Shown: piece by piece, positions 20,124-28,270 of the stretch | Layout: each line of letters begins with the position of its first letter | Numbering within the stretch: the first letter of the stretch is position 1 | Assembly (NCBI RefSeq): GCF_002968015.1 | Contig: NZ_PUIP01000001.1 | Location: forward strand, 248,001 to 312,000 | Direction of reading: 5' to 3' | DNA: 64,000 nucleotides | Source of the DNA: Massilia phosphatilytica | GTDB lineage: Bacteria; Pseudomonadota; Gammaproteobacteria; Burkholderiales; Burkholderiaceae_D | Program-made: the position numbers and the translations under genes | The notes under the pieces: generated by a model | What the model saw: only the letters and a program-made list of their open reading frames with translations | Databases searched by the model: none | Told to the model about the DNA's origin: nothing

Positions 20124-21320
20124 CTATTCGTAGTGCAGTGCCGCGGCCGGATCGAGACGGCTCGCGCGCCAGCCCGGGTAGAGCGAGCACGCCAAGGATA
20201 GCAGATAGATAACGGCCATCGACAGCCCGACGGCCCCCGCGAAGACGGGCCAGTTCAGCGTCTCGCCCAGCGCGCCGGTCAGCGGCAGCTGCACGAGCAG
20301 CGCCAGCGCGGCGGCGATGGCCACTGAGCACAGCAGCAGCTGTTCGAAGACGATCTGCCGGTATATGCCGGCGGCGCTCGCGCCGAGCGCGCGGCGCAGG
20401 CCGATCTCGGGAATGCGCCGCGTCGTGTTTTGCCACAAGACGCCGAACAGGCCGAAGGCGACCATCAGCAGCATGAACGCGGCGATCACGCCGACGACGG
20501 CCAGTGGCACGAGCTGTTGCTTCAGCAGCGTGGCGCGCATCGAGGCCAGCGGTGCGATCTCGTACGACCAGTCGTTGCGGACCGCCTTGAGGCGCTGGTT
20601 CAGTTTCGCCTCGAACGCGCGCGGCGTGCCCGGCGCCACCTTGAGCAGGATGGTCCGCACGCGCGACTGGCTCGTGTGCGGGGCGAAGCGCGCGATGACG
20701 AAGTTCGTCGGCGTCATGAAGGAGCCCTTGTTGCGGAACGCGTCGACGAGCCCCACGACCCGGTACGTGCGGGGCGGGCCGTCATCCGCGCTCGTGAAGC
20801 GCTGGCCCAGCGCCGACCGTCCGGGGAACAGCGCGGCCGCCATGCGCAGGTTCAGTACCGCGGGAAGATCCGCCTGGCCTTCGTCGCCGGCCGCGAACCA
20901 GCGCCCGGCCACCAGGTGCACGCCGAGTGCCGTGGCGACGTCGTCGCTCGCCTCGATGGTGTCCGTGGTCACCTTGGCGCCGGTCTGCGGTGAACGGAAG
21001 CTGGTGGTCCAGGTCGACAGCGTGTAGGGGGCGAAGCTCACGAACCCGACGGCGCGCACCTCCGGCAGCTCGAGCAGGCTGCGACGCAGCAGGTCGTAGG
21101 TGTCGGGTGGAATCGCCTCGGCCGGCACGTCGGAGAACAGCATGGAGGCCGACCAGGTATCGGTGCCGTCGAAGCCGATCTGCTCGCGATACAACTGCCA
21201 GTAGCGCAGCCCGAACGCGGCGATGCCGAACACGATGGCGAAGGCCAGCAGGATCTCGAGGCTCAGCATCAGATTCCTGGATTTGCGCGTCCAGGTGAGT
21301 CGTAACAGGTGGCGCAGCAT
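20124..21320 (-). CDS. ABC transporter permease, FtsX/MacB type (second)
   Basis: This permease of about 398 residues has the MacB-like plan: TM1 at residues 18-38, a large periplasmic domain (about 45-270), then three C-terminal TM helices (about 285-385). The conserved FtsX motif RRIPEIGLRRALGAS is present, and the protein ends WRASRLDPAAALHYE, a typical FtsX-family tail. Its ATG shares one base with the stop of the first permease (TGATG), which implies coupled synthesis of a heterodimer. Such four-TM ABC systems do not transport through the membrane core but drive periplasmic extrusion of peptides, lipoproteins or antibiotics. The start at 21320 is fixed by this junction. Confidence 0.9.
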   Translation of the reverse strand: MLRHLLRLTWTRKSRNLMLSLEILLAFAIVFGIAAFGLRYWQLYREQIGFDGTDTWSASMLFSDVPAEAIPPDTYDLLRRSLLELPEVRAVGFVSFAPYTLSTWTTSFRSPQTGAKVTTDTIEASDDVATALGVHLVAGRWFAAGDEGQADLPAVLNLRMAAALFPGRSALGQRFTSADDGPPRTYRVVGLVDAFRNKGSFMTPTNFVIARFAPHTSQSRVRTILLKVAPGTPRAFEAKLNQRLKAVRNDWSYEIAPLASMRATLLKQQLVPLAVVGVIAAFMLLMVAFGLFGVLWQNTTRRIPEIGLRRALGASAAGIYRQIVFEQLLLCSVAIAAALALLVQLPLTGALGETLNWPVFAGAVGLSMAVIYLLSLACSLYPGWRASRLDPAAALHYE

Positions 21321-22561
21321 CACGCGGCTCCTTTCAGTGCATGGACGGGATCGAGGCGCGACATCTTCCACGCGGGCAGCGCGCCGGACAGGAGGCCGAA
21401 GACGAGGGCGAGCAGCATGCCGCAGCCGAACACCGGCAGGTTGATGCCGACTTCCAGGTAGGGAATCAGTTGCGACGCTTCGAGCCACCACAGCACGAGC
21501 CGCGCGCAGCCCAGGCCGAGCAGGCCGCCGGCGAGGCACAGCAACACGTTCTCGACGACCAGCTGGCCCGCGAGCTGCAGGCTGGTGGCGCCGAATGCCT
21601 TGCGCACCCCGATCTCGGCGCTGCGTTCCATGATGCGGCCCATGTTCAGGTTGACCAGATTCAGCGCGGGCAGCAGCATGAACAGCAGCATGCCCGCGCC
21701 GATGATCAGCAGCAGCCGGGATGCGCCGGAATCCGCCACGCTCTGGCGGCTCAGGAGCACGCGCGCGAACACGTCCAGTTTGCTGTCGGCCCAGAATCGC
21801 GTGGACGGAAAGGCATGCGGATCGTCGCTGACGAAGGTCGTCGCGATGCGCGCGACCTCGCGCTGGACGCGCGGCACGTCGCCTGGCGAACGCGCCAGCA
21901 GCAGGGCGGCGAAACTGCCGGTCAGGTCCTTCTGGTAGTCGGTCGACGGAAACGTCGTCAGCGGCGCCCACATATCGGCGTAGGCGTTGAGGTGGACGAC
22001 GTCCGCGACCACGCCGACGATCTCGAACGTCTGCCCGCTGGCGCTGATGCGTTGTCCCACCGCCCGGCCGCCTGCAAACAGCTTGCGCGCGGTCGATGCG
22101 TTGACGACGGCGACGAGGCGTCCCAGGCGGTCGTCGTCCTCGTCCGGCAGGCGCCCGGCCAGCACGTGGAAGTCGAGGATCTTCCAGTAGTCGGCATCGA
22201 CGCGGCGCAGATCGAGCTGGCTCACGCGGTCGCCCTGGTAGACCGACACCGAGGCCGGCATCGTGAACGCCGAGACCCGTTCGACGCCCGTCATCGGCTT
22301 GAGGTATTTGTCGATGGTCTTGTAGCCGAGCAGGGTGGTACGCATGTTCTTGCCGTCCGGGCTCTCGCTGCGGATGCCGTACACCTGCAGGAAGCGTGCG
22401 CTTTTCCCTTCCACGCCGCCTGGCCAGAACGTCGTCTGGAGCAGCGCGGTGATCACCATCAGCACGACGAGCGTCAGGACGATGCACGCCAGGTTGATCG
22501 CCGTGAACAGCTTGCGGCGCATGAAGACCTTGTACGCGGTCAGCAGGTAGTTACGCAGCAT
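21320..22561 (-). CDS. ABC transporter permease, FtsX/MacB type (first)
   Basis: This 413-residue permease has the same topology as its downstream partner: TM1 near residues 18-42, a periplasmic MacB-PCD domain, and three C-terminal helices. The FtsX signature appears as RSAEIGVRKAFGATSLQLAGQL. The tail AWKMSRLDPVHALKG is again typical. The protein starts MLRNYLLTAYKVFMRRKLF. Its start overlaps the ATPase gene by 11 bases. The two permeases are clearly diverged and presumably pair as a heterodimer. Confidence 0.9.
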   Translation of the reverse strand: MLRNYLLTAYKVFMRRKLFTAINLACIVLTLVVLMVITALLQTTFWPGGVEGKSARFLQVYGIRSESPDGKNMRTTLLGYKTIDKYLKPMTGVERVSAFTMPASVSVYQGDRVSQLDLRRVDADYWKILDFHVLAGRLPDEDDDRLGRLVAVVNASTARKLFAGGRAVGQRISASGQTFEIVGVVADVVHLNAYADMWAPLTTFPSTDYQKDLTGSFAALLLARSPGDVPRVQREVARIATTFVSDDPHAFPSTRFWADSKLDVFARVLLSRQSVADSGASRLLLIIGAGMLLFMLLPALNLVNLNMGRIMERSAEIGVRKAFGATSLQLAGQLVVENVLLCLAGGLLGLGCARLVLWWLEASQLIPYLEVGINLPVFGCGMLLALVFGLLSGALPAWKMSRLDPVHALKGAA

Positions 22562-23234
22562 GGAGGCGCTCCGGTTCCACCAGCTGGCCGTCGAACACGC
22601 GCACGATGCGGCCGACGCGGCGGGCTTCGTGTTCGTCGTGCGTGACCATCACGACCGTCGTGCCTTCGGCGTTCAGCTTGAGCAGGAGGTCCATGATCTC
22701 CGCGCCCATCTTGCTGTCCAGGTTCCCGGTCGGCTCGTCGGCCAGCAGGATGCCCGGCTGGCCGACGATGGCGCGCGCGATCGCCACGCGCTGCTGCTGG
22801 CCGCCGGACAGCTGGTTCGGATAGTGGTCCATGCGCGCGCCGAGGCCGACGCGCTCCAGCGCCGCGCGCGCGAGCCGGCGCCGCTCGCCGCCGGACACGC
22901 TGCGGTAGAGCAGGGGCAGTTCGACGTTGTCGATCACGCGCAGGTCCGGGATCAGGTGGAAGCTCTGGAACACGAAGCCGAACATGCGGTTGCGCAGCTG
23001 CGCCACGTCCTTGTCGCGGTACGACGCGATGGCGGCGCCGTCGATTTCCACGCCGCCCCGGCCGGGCCGGTCGAGCAGGCCGATGATGTTCAGCAGCGTG
23101 CTCTTGCCGCAGCCGCTGGGACCCATCATGGCGACGAATTCGCCGCGCTCGATGGAGAGGTCGATGTCCTTCAGTGCCAGCGTCTCGACCTTGTCCGTGC
23201 GGTAGGTCTTGCTGACGTTATTCAGTCTGATCAT
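22551..23234 (-). CDS. ABC transporter ATPase, MacB/LolD type
   Basis: This 227-residue ATPase powers the two permeases. It has Walker A GPSGCGKST (about residue 37), the Q-loop FVFQSFHLIPDL, signature LSGGQQQR, Walker B ILLADEPTGNLDS, and switch His in VTHDEHEA. NLDSKMGAEIMDLL is typical of the LolD/MacB subfamily. The start at 23234 gives the family N-terminus MIRLNNVSKTY; the longer open frame upstream overlaps the adaptor gene. It lies between the adaptor and permease genes. Confidence 0.94.
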   Translation of the reverse strand: MIRLNNVSKTYRTDKVETLALKDIDLSIERGEFVAMMGPSGCGKSTLLNIIGLLDRPGRGGVEIDGAAIASYRDKDVAQLRNRMFGFVFQSFHLIPDLRVIDNVELPLLYRSVSGGERRRLARAALERVGLGARMDHYPNQLSGGQQQRVAIARAIVGQPGILLADEPTGNLDSKMGAEIMDLLLKLNAEGTTVVMVTHDEHEARRVGRIVRVFDGQLVEPERLHAA

Positions 23235-23262
23235 GGTGTCCTCGAAGGGTTGGCAAATGCGT

Positions 23263-24525
23263 TCAATTCGAAATGCGGATGGTGTCCAGGTCCTTGAATG
23301 CGCGTGTGTCCGTGACGAGCACGCGCTCGCCCGCGCGCGCACCCGCGACGACTTCGACCACCTTGCCGTCGCTGGCGCCCAGCGTGAGCATCCGCTTGCG
23401 CGCCACGCCGCCGTCGACGACGAACGCCGCCTGCGGCCCGCGCCCGTTGAACGCGGCGCCGCTGTCCACCACGAGCACATTCGCACGGCGCTCGGTGACG
23501 ACGTTGACGTCCACGCGCATCTTGTTGCGGAGACTCCCATTGCGCGGTTGGGCCAGGTCGACGAGCAGCTTGATGGTGCCGTTCTGGATTTCGGGCAGGA
23601 TCGTGTGGACGGTGCCGGCCATGACCTCGCCGTTCTGCTCCACGCGCACGGCCTGGCCGGGGGCAAGCTGGCGCGCGTGGAAGTCGGACAGCGTCGCCTC
23701 CACGCGGTAGTTGTTCAATTCGGAGACGCGCGCGACGAGCTGGCCCGCCGCCACGCTGGCGCCTTCTTCCTCCAGCAGCCAGGTCAGCATGCCGCCGAAC
23801 GGCGCGCGCACGCGGGTGCGGTCCAGCAGCTGTTCCTGCTGCGCGATCTGCTTTTGCAGGATCGCCTTCTGCAGGTCGGCGGCAGCGATATTCGTGGCGG
23901 TCGTGCGGTGCGTGTCGTCCAGCAGCGCGCGCTGCTGGCGCAGCTGGATCTCCGTGCGCTTGACGTTCAGTTGCGCCGTCAGCAGGTTTTCGCCCGATAC
24001 GAGGCCGCTGCTGCGTAGCTTCTCGTTGCGCTCCAGCGTCGCGCGCGCGGCCTGCAGATCGATCTCCAGCAGCTCGAGGCTGCTGACGATCTGCGTGCGC
24101 TTCTGCTCCAGTTCCTGCTTCAAGGTCGAGATGCGGTTGTCCTGCTGCGCCAGCTGTTCCTTCAGCGCTTCCAGCGCGAGGCGGATGTCGCGGTCGTCCA
24201 GTTCCAGCAGCAGGTCGCCCGCCTGGACCTGCTGTCCGGGCTTGGCACGGACCTTCGCGACGCGGCTCGCGCCCGGACTCGCCACGACTTCCTCGTGCAC
24301 GGGGATGACGACGCCGGCCGCATTGATCGTGTTGTCCACGTTCCCGCGCCGCACGTCGGCGATGACGACGTCGGCGGCGGACACACTCGGACGCAGCGCG
24401 CGGTTCAGGCCCCACGCCGCGGCGCACAGGGCCCCGAGCACGAGGACCGTGGAAGCGAGCCGCAACCGGGTGCGGCGGCGAAGGATGTCGAGCGGGATGG
24501 CGTGGTCCATGATCAAAGCGTGCAT
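23263..24525 (-). CDS. HlyD/MacA-type periplasmic adaptor
   Basis: This membrane-fusion protein of about 420 residues links the ABC permeases to an outer-membrane channel, which is not encoded here. There is a single N-terminal membrane anchor (about residues 20-42), then VHEEVVASPGASRVAKVRAKPGQ as the first lipoyl half, a long coiled coil (about 105-215, rich in E/Q/L), and RTRVRAPFGGMLTWL as the second half. Starts at 24525 and 24510 are both possible; neither has a good ribosome site. The predicted sigma-54 start site near 24532 leaves a very short leader, which favours 24510. First gene of the six-gene operon. Confidence 0.9.
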   Translation of the reverse strand: MHALIMDHAIPLDILRRRTRLRLASTVLVLGALCAAAWGLNRALRPSVSAADVVIADVRRGNVDNTINAAGVVIPVHEEVVASPGASRVAKVRAKPGQQVQAGDLLLELDDRDIRLALEALKEQLAQQDNRISTLKQELEQKRTQIVSSLELLEIDLQAARATLERNEKLRSSGLVSGENLLTAQLNVKRTEIQLRQQRALLDDTHRTTATNIAAADLQKAILQKQIAQQEQLLDRTRVRAPFGGMLTWLLEEEGASVAAGQLVARVSELNNYRVEATLSDFHARQLAPGQAVRVEQNGEVMAGTVHTILPEIQNGTIKLLVDLAQPRNGSLRNKMRVDVNVVTERRANVLVVDSGAAFNGRGPQAAFVVDGGVARKRMLTLGASDGKVVEVVAGARAGERVLVTDTRAFKDLDTIRISN

Positions 24526-24541
24526 TGTGATGCTGCCTGTA

Positions 24542-24559
24542 TTGCAAGCCGCATGCCAG
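24542..24559 (-). promoter_or_regulatory. Predicted sigma-54 promoter of the adaptor-ABC-two-component operon
   Basis: The complement reads CTGGCATGCGGCTTGCAA. It keeps the -24 TGGCA and -12 TTGCA elements at the correct spacing, with one mismatch in the TGGCACG block. Transcription would start near 24532, just before the adaptor gene. The operon itself encodes an NtrC-family activator, which supports the call. Confidence 0.8.
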
Positions 24560-24590
24560 CATGGCTTCCCTCTGGGGGCGGGCCGGCGCA

Positions 24591-24628
24591 TTGCCCGCTG
24601 GCGGGCAACGGTGTCCGGAAACGGACAC
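24591..24628. promoter_or_regulatory. Two palindromes, candidate enhancer sites for the NtrC-type regulator
   Basis: TTGCCCGC-TG-GCGGGCAA (24591-24608) and GTGTCCG-GAAA-CGGACAC (24611-24628) are perfect inverted repeats standing side by side. They are about 60-95 bases upstream of the predicted transcription start, a usual distance for sigma-54 enhancers. The first could also be a hairpin. Which of the two the Fis-type domain would bind cannot be told. Confidence 0.6.
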
Positions 24629-24695
24629 TCGCCGTCGGGTTGCATAAACCCGCGCCACCTTCCATAATCGCCGACTCACCTGTCACTGTCCGCCC

Positions 24696-25313
24696 ATGAA
24701 CGATACCCTGGTCCTGCTGGGCTTTTCTACCACGCCGCTCGAACTGCTCGGCTTCGTGCTGTCCGTCGCGACGGTCGTCCTGACGATCCTGCGCAATCAC
24801 TGGGGCTGGTTCTTCGCCATCGTGTCGTCGGCCACGTACGGCGTCGTGTTCTTCGACGCCCGCCTGTACGGCGACGCCGGCCTGCAAGGCGTGTTCATCG
24901 CCGCGTCGATCTGGGGCTGGTGGCAGTGGCTGCGCGGCGCCGAGGGGCGGCCGCTGCCCGTGACGCGGCTGTCGCAGGCCGGCTGGATCGCGGCGCTGCT
25001 CGGCTGGGCCGTCGGTTTCGTCGCGTTGTCGGCGTTCCTGAAAGCGTACACGGACACGGACGTGCCGCACATGGACGGCTTCCTCACGGCGGGCAGCCTG
25101 GTGGGCCAGCTCCTCACGGCGAAAAAGAAGATCGAGAACTGGCACACGTGGATCGTCGTCGACATCCTGTACGTGGGCCTGTACATCTACAAGGGCCTGC
25201 ACCTGACGGCGATCCTGTACGCCGTGTTCGTCGTGCTGGCCGTGCTGGGCCTGCGCGCCTGGACGCATGCGGCGCGGGACGTGGACATGCCGGTGGGCGA
25301 GGGTGCGCGATGA
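24696..25313 (+). CDS. pnuC: PnuC-family nucleoside/vitamin transporter
   Basis: This inner-membrane facilitator has 205 residues and about seven TM helices. PnuC proteins carry nicotinamide riboside; close relatives carry thiamine (PnuT). The hallmark aromatic motif SIWGWWQWLRG (about residue 70) and ENWHTWIVVDILYVGLYIYKG, written here only in part as NWHTWIVVDILYVGLYIYKG, identify the family. The stop overlaps the ATG of a NadR-like kinase gene (ATGA), a standard pairing in which the kinase traps the imported vitamin by phosphorylation. The neighbouring TPP-riboswitch-controlled receptor makes thiamine a real alternative substrate. Confidence 0.92.
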   Translation: MNDTLVLLGFSTTPLELLGFVLSVATVVLTILRNHWGWFFAIVSSATYGVVFFDARLYGDAGLQGVFIAASIWGWWQWLRGAEGRPLPVTRLSQAGWIAALLGWAVGFVALSAFLKAYTDTDVPHMDGFLTAGSLVGQLLTAKKKIENWHTWIVVDILYVGLYIYKGLHLTAILYAVFVVLAVLGLRAWTHAARDVDMPVGEGAR

Positions 25314-25858
25314 CGGTGACGACAGTGGCACGTGTGGCGCTGCTGGGCGCGGAATCGACGGGCAAGTCGACCCTGGCGCAGGCGCTGGCGGCGCGCTACG
25401 GCACGCTGTGGGTGCCGGAATACCTGCGTGAATTCGTCGAGGTGAATGCGCGCGTGCCGTACGAAGAGGACCAGACCGGCATCGCGCGCACGCAGCGCGC
25501 CCGCGAGGAGGCGCTGGCGCGCGACCCGCGCGCGCGGGACTTCCTGTTCGTCGACACGACGCCGCTGATGACGGCCGTGTACAGCCGCATCTACTGGGGC
25601 CGCGTGCCGCCCGAACTGCTGGCCCTGGAAGCGGGACACGACTACGCGTTCACGCTCGTCGCGGCGCCCGATCTGCCGTGGGTGCCGGATGGGTTGCAGC
25701 GCGAGTCGGAGGAAGTGCGCCAGCGCGTGCATGCCCAGCTCGTGGACGTGCTCGACGCGCGGCGGCTCCCGTTCACGCTGCTGACGGGAGAGCTGGAGGC
25801 GCGGCTGCGGCAGGTGGAAGACCTGATCGGTCCACCTGCCGTGCCTCGTCGACCTTAG
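25310..25858 (+). CDS. NadR-like nucleoside kinase (AAA family)
   Basis: This kinase of about 182 residues resembles the C-terminal ribosylnicotinamide kinase domain of NadR, without the HTH or adenylyltransferase parts. Walker A is GAESTGKST (residues 11-19), followed by WVPEYLREFVE and FVDTTPLMTAVYSRIYWG, the typical NadR Asp-Thr-Thr motif. It is coupled to pnuC through ATGA and most likely phosphorylates the imported substrate (nicotinamide riboside, or thiamine in PnuT systems). Its stop codon overlaps that of the convergent TonB-receptor gene (TTAG), leaving no room for a terminator. Confidence 0.87.
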   Translation: MTVTTVARVALLGAESTGKSTLAQALAARYGTLWVPEYLREFVEVNARVPYEEDQTGIARTQRAREEALARDPRARDFLFVDTTPLMTAVYSRIYWGRVPPELLALEAGHDYAFTLVAAPDLPWVPDGLQRESEEVRQRVHAQLVDVLDARRLPFTLLTGELEARLRQVEDLIGPPAVPRRP

Positions 25859-27978
25859 AAGTCGAACTGCGCCGACGCGCGGAACGTCCGCGGCGCGCCC
25901 GGCAGCAGATAGCCGCCCAGTGCCGGCGTCACGTCGCGCCAGTAGAACTTGTCGAACAGGTTCTCGGCCCGCGCGCGCAAGGTGACGTTCGTCGTGCCCC
26001 ATTTCAGGCCGTACGACGCGCCCACGCCGAACACGTGATAGTCCGGCACGAACACGGTGTTCTCGACGTCGAACGCCTTCTTGCCCGAGTACTGCCATGT
26101 GCCGTCCAGCTTCAGGCCCGGGATCGCCGCGACCGCGTACTGCACCCATGCCGTCGACTTGAACGCGGGGACGTCCGTCACGCGCTTGCCGTCGATGCCC
26201 GCCTGGCCCGTGCCTTCCTGGCGCGTGTTCAGCGCCATCAACGACACGCTCCAGTCCAGCGCCGGCGTCGCCCGGCCCTGGGCCGTCAGCTCGATGCCGC
26301 GGTGCGTTTCTTTACCGTTGCGGACGAACGTGTTGTGCGCATCCGTGTACTCCAGGCCCTGGCGGATCTGGAACAGCGCGGCCGACAGGTTGATGCCATT
26401 CTCCAGCGCGGCCTTCGCGCCGATCTCGACCTGGCGCGAACGCTGCGGCGCAAGCACCGCGTTCTCGTTCGTCGTCTGCATCGGCGCGATGCCGCCGTGC
26501 TGCAGGCCGTGGCTGACGGCGCCGTACACGTTCCATTCGCGCGCGGGGCTGAACACCAGGGCCACGCTCGGCAGCAGGAATGAATCGTCGCCGTGCACCC
26601 AGCCGTTGATGGCGGGGACGTATTCGCTGCGCTTGATCTCCACGTGCCGCAGGCCCGCGTGCAGGGTCCACTGGTTCGTCAGGCTCACGATGTCCTGGGC
26701 GAACAGGGCGCGTTCGTCGTCGCTGCGGCGCTCGGACACGGGGCCCGTCACGCGGTCGGCCGGAACGTGCGGCGTCACGAGCGGATTCCACAGGTTGCTG
26801 TAGCCGACGTAGTCGTAGACGTAGTCGCCGAAGCTGTCGTGGCGCTCGGAATACGACGTGCCCAGCGTGAGCGCATGGCGGAGCGCGCCGGTCGAGAATT
26901 GTCCCTGCACCTGCGCCTGGATGCCCCACGGCGACTTGCGCTCGCCCGTGCTCTGGTAATCGTAGACGTCGTAGTCGCCGTTCCCGCAGTAGCCCGGATA
27001 GTAGCCGGCGCCCTCGTTGCTGCAACCGTAAGGGAAGGCGGTGAAGTCGTCGCGCTTGAACCAGTGCTTGTTGGCGGCGACCGTCGCGAGCCAGCCCGGA
27101 GCAAGCTTGTATTCGAAGCGCAGGCCCAGGTTGCTGTCCTTTGTCGTGACGGGGCGCGTCCATGGCTGGTCGTTCAACAGCATCCTGGCCGACACGCCCG
27201 TCGGCAGCGTCGCGTTCTGGATCAGCTGGAAGCCGGGCGCCGTGATCTGGGCCTTGCGCTGGTAATCCATGTCCAGCTGCAGCAGCGCGTCCGGCGTGAT
27301 CTGCCAGTCGAACGCGGCGGACACGAACTGGCGGTCGCCGTTCGCGCCGCGCACGTAGGGATGCAGGTCGGCGGCGGCCGCGTTGATGCGGTAACCGAAA
27401 CGACGGTCCTCGAAGCGGCCGCCGAGGTCAACGGTGCCGTACAGCGTGCCGCGCTCGGACACTTCCACGGTCGCCGAGCGCAGCGGCGCGTTCGTCGGGC
27501 GCTTGGTCACGTAGTTGACGATGCCGCCCGGCGTGGCGAGGCCGGCCGTCAGGCCCGCGAGGCCTTTCAGCACTTCGATGCGTTCCTTGTTCTCCAGCGG
27601 GATCTGCGTGTCGCCCGGGATCGCGAAGCCGTCCTTGCGGTAGCTGTAGTTGTTGTCGAGGGCGAAGCCGCGGATCGAGAACTGCTCGGCATAGCCGACG
27701 GCGTTGTAGGCGTCGGCGACGGACGCGTCGAAGCGCATGGCCTCGGTCGTCGAGCGGATCGACAGGTCCTGCAGCTGCGTGCGGCCGATGGCGGTGATGG
27801 AGGCCGGGGTGTCGAACAGCGACGCCTCGCCGAAGCCGCCGACGCTGGCGCGGTCGACGGCGATGAAGCGGTTGCCCGTCACGACGACTTCGGCGACGGG
27901 GTGGGTGGTGTCCTGGGCGTGCGCATAGGCCTGCATCAGCGCGCAGGCCAGGATCGTGTACTTCAGTTGACGGTTCAT
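25855..27978 (-). CDS. TonB-dependent receptor under TPP riboswitch control
   Basis: This outer-membrane active transporter of about 707 residues starts at 27978 with a signal peptide ending YAHAQ. A TonB-box-like AEVVVTGN is followed by the plug (FDTPASITAIGRTQLQDL ... ERIEVLKGLAG) and a 22-strand barrel, ending in the aromatic SAQFDF that barrels need for assembly. By sequence alone it resembles siderophore receptors. The TPP riboswitch 100 bases upstream argues instead for uptake of thiamine, its phosphates or precursors. It converges on the pnuC-kinase pair, which could take the substrate on across the inner membrane. Confidence 0.92.
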   Translation of the reverse strand: MNRQLKYTILACALMQAYAHAQDTTHPVAEVVVTGNRFIAVDRASVGGFGEASLFDTPASITAIGRTQLQDLSIRSTTEAMRFDASVADAYNAVGYAEQFSIRGFALDNNYSYRKDGFAIPGDTQIPLENKERIEVLKGLAGLTAGLATPGGIVNYVTKRPTNAPLRSATVEVSERGTLYGTVDLGGRFEDRRFGYRINAAAADLHPYVRGANGDRQFVSAAFDWQITPDALLQLDMDYQRKAQITAPGFQLIQNATLPTGVSARMLLNDQPWTRPVTTKDSNLGLRFEYKLAPGWLATVAANKHWFKRDDFTAFPYGCSNEGAGYYPGYCGNGDYDVYDYQSTGERKSPWGIQAQVQGQFSTGALRHALTLGTSYSERHDSFGDYVYDYVGYSNLWNPLVTPHVPADRVTGPVSERRSDDERALFAQDIVSLTNQWTLHAGLRHVEIKRSEYVPAINGWVHGDDSFLLPSVALVFSPAREWNVYGAVSHGLQHGGIAPMQTTNENAVLAPQRSRQVEIGAKAALENGINLSAALFQIRQGLEYTDAHNTFVRNGKETHRGIELTAQGRATPALDWSVSLMALNTRQEGTGQAGIDGKRVTDVPAFKSTAWVQYAVAAIPGLKLDGTWQYSGKKAFDVENTVFVPDYHVFGVGASYGLKWGTTNVTLRARAENLFDKFYWRDVTPALGGYLLPGAPRTFRASAQFDF

Positions 27979-28078
27979 GGTTTGCTCGTTTTCGCGCGCC
28001 GCGATGGGCACGCTGCTTTCTTTAAAAGCCGGAGCCAACGGGGGGAAGGGCAAACAAGGATGGGAACTGCGTTGCGCT

Positions 28079-28160
28079 TTCCTTCGCTGGCATTATCCAG
28101 ATCAGGTACGAAGGGTATCTCTCACCCGGGAAGCGAACTCCCAGGACCCCTAGCGAAGGC
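28079..28160 (-). ncRNA. TPP riboswitch (THI element)
   Basis: On the - strand the conserved core reads TAGGGGT, GGTGAGAGATACCC, then ACCTGATCTGGATAATGCC. The closing stem P1 pairs CCTTCGCTAG with CCAGCGAAGG. These are the standard pyrimidine-binding (TGAGA) and pyrophosphate-binding helices of the TPP aptamer. It sits in the leader of the TonB-dependent receptor gene, which should be off when TPP is plentiful. No clear intrinsic terminator follows, so control is probably at translation initiation, as is common in Proteobacteria. Confidence 0.96.
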
Positions 28161-28270
28161 GCGAGTGTAGCACAGGCGCGCCCTATCATGGTGCGTCTGT
28201 CAATGGACATGTTGTAAAGCGGTTGGTTCCGCGCGCCCCGACGGCGCGCGCGGACCAGACCTGCTGGCTT

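Noticed and set aside
17338..20436. A continuous 1032-codon open frame on the - strand
   Set aside because: Only 17338-18714 is a real gene. The rest is a shadow of the regulator gene in another frame, with Arg/Ala/Pro-rich nonsense sequence.
24600..24695. A second TPP riboswitch in front of pnuC
   Set aside because: No TGAGA element or CTGATCTGGATAAT-like core was found; the palindromes there fit an enhancer better.
25855..27978. Calling the TonB receptor a siderophore receptor
   Set aside because: Sequence resemblance alone would suggest it, but the TPP riboswitch in its leader argues for a thiamine-related substrate.
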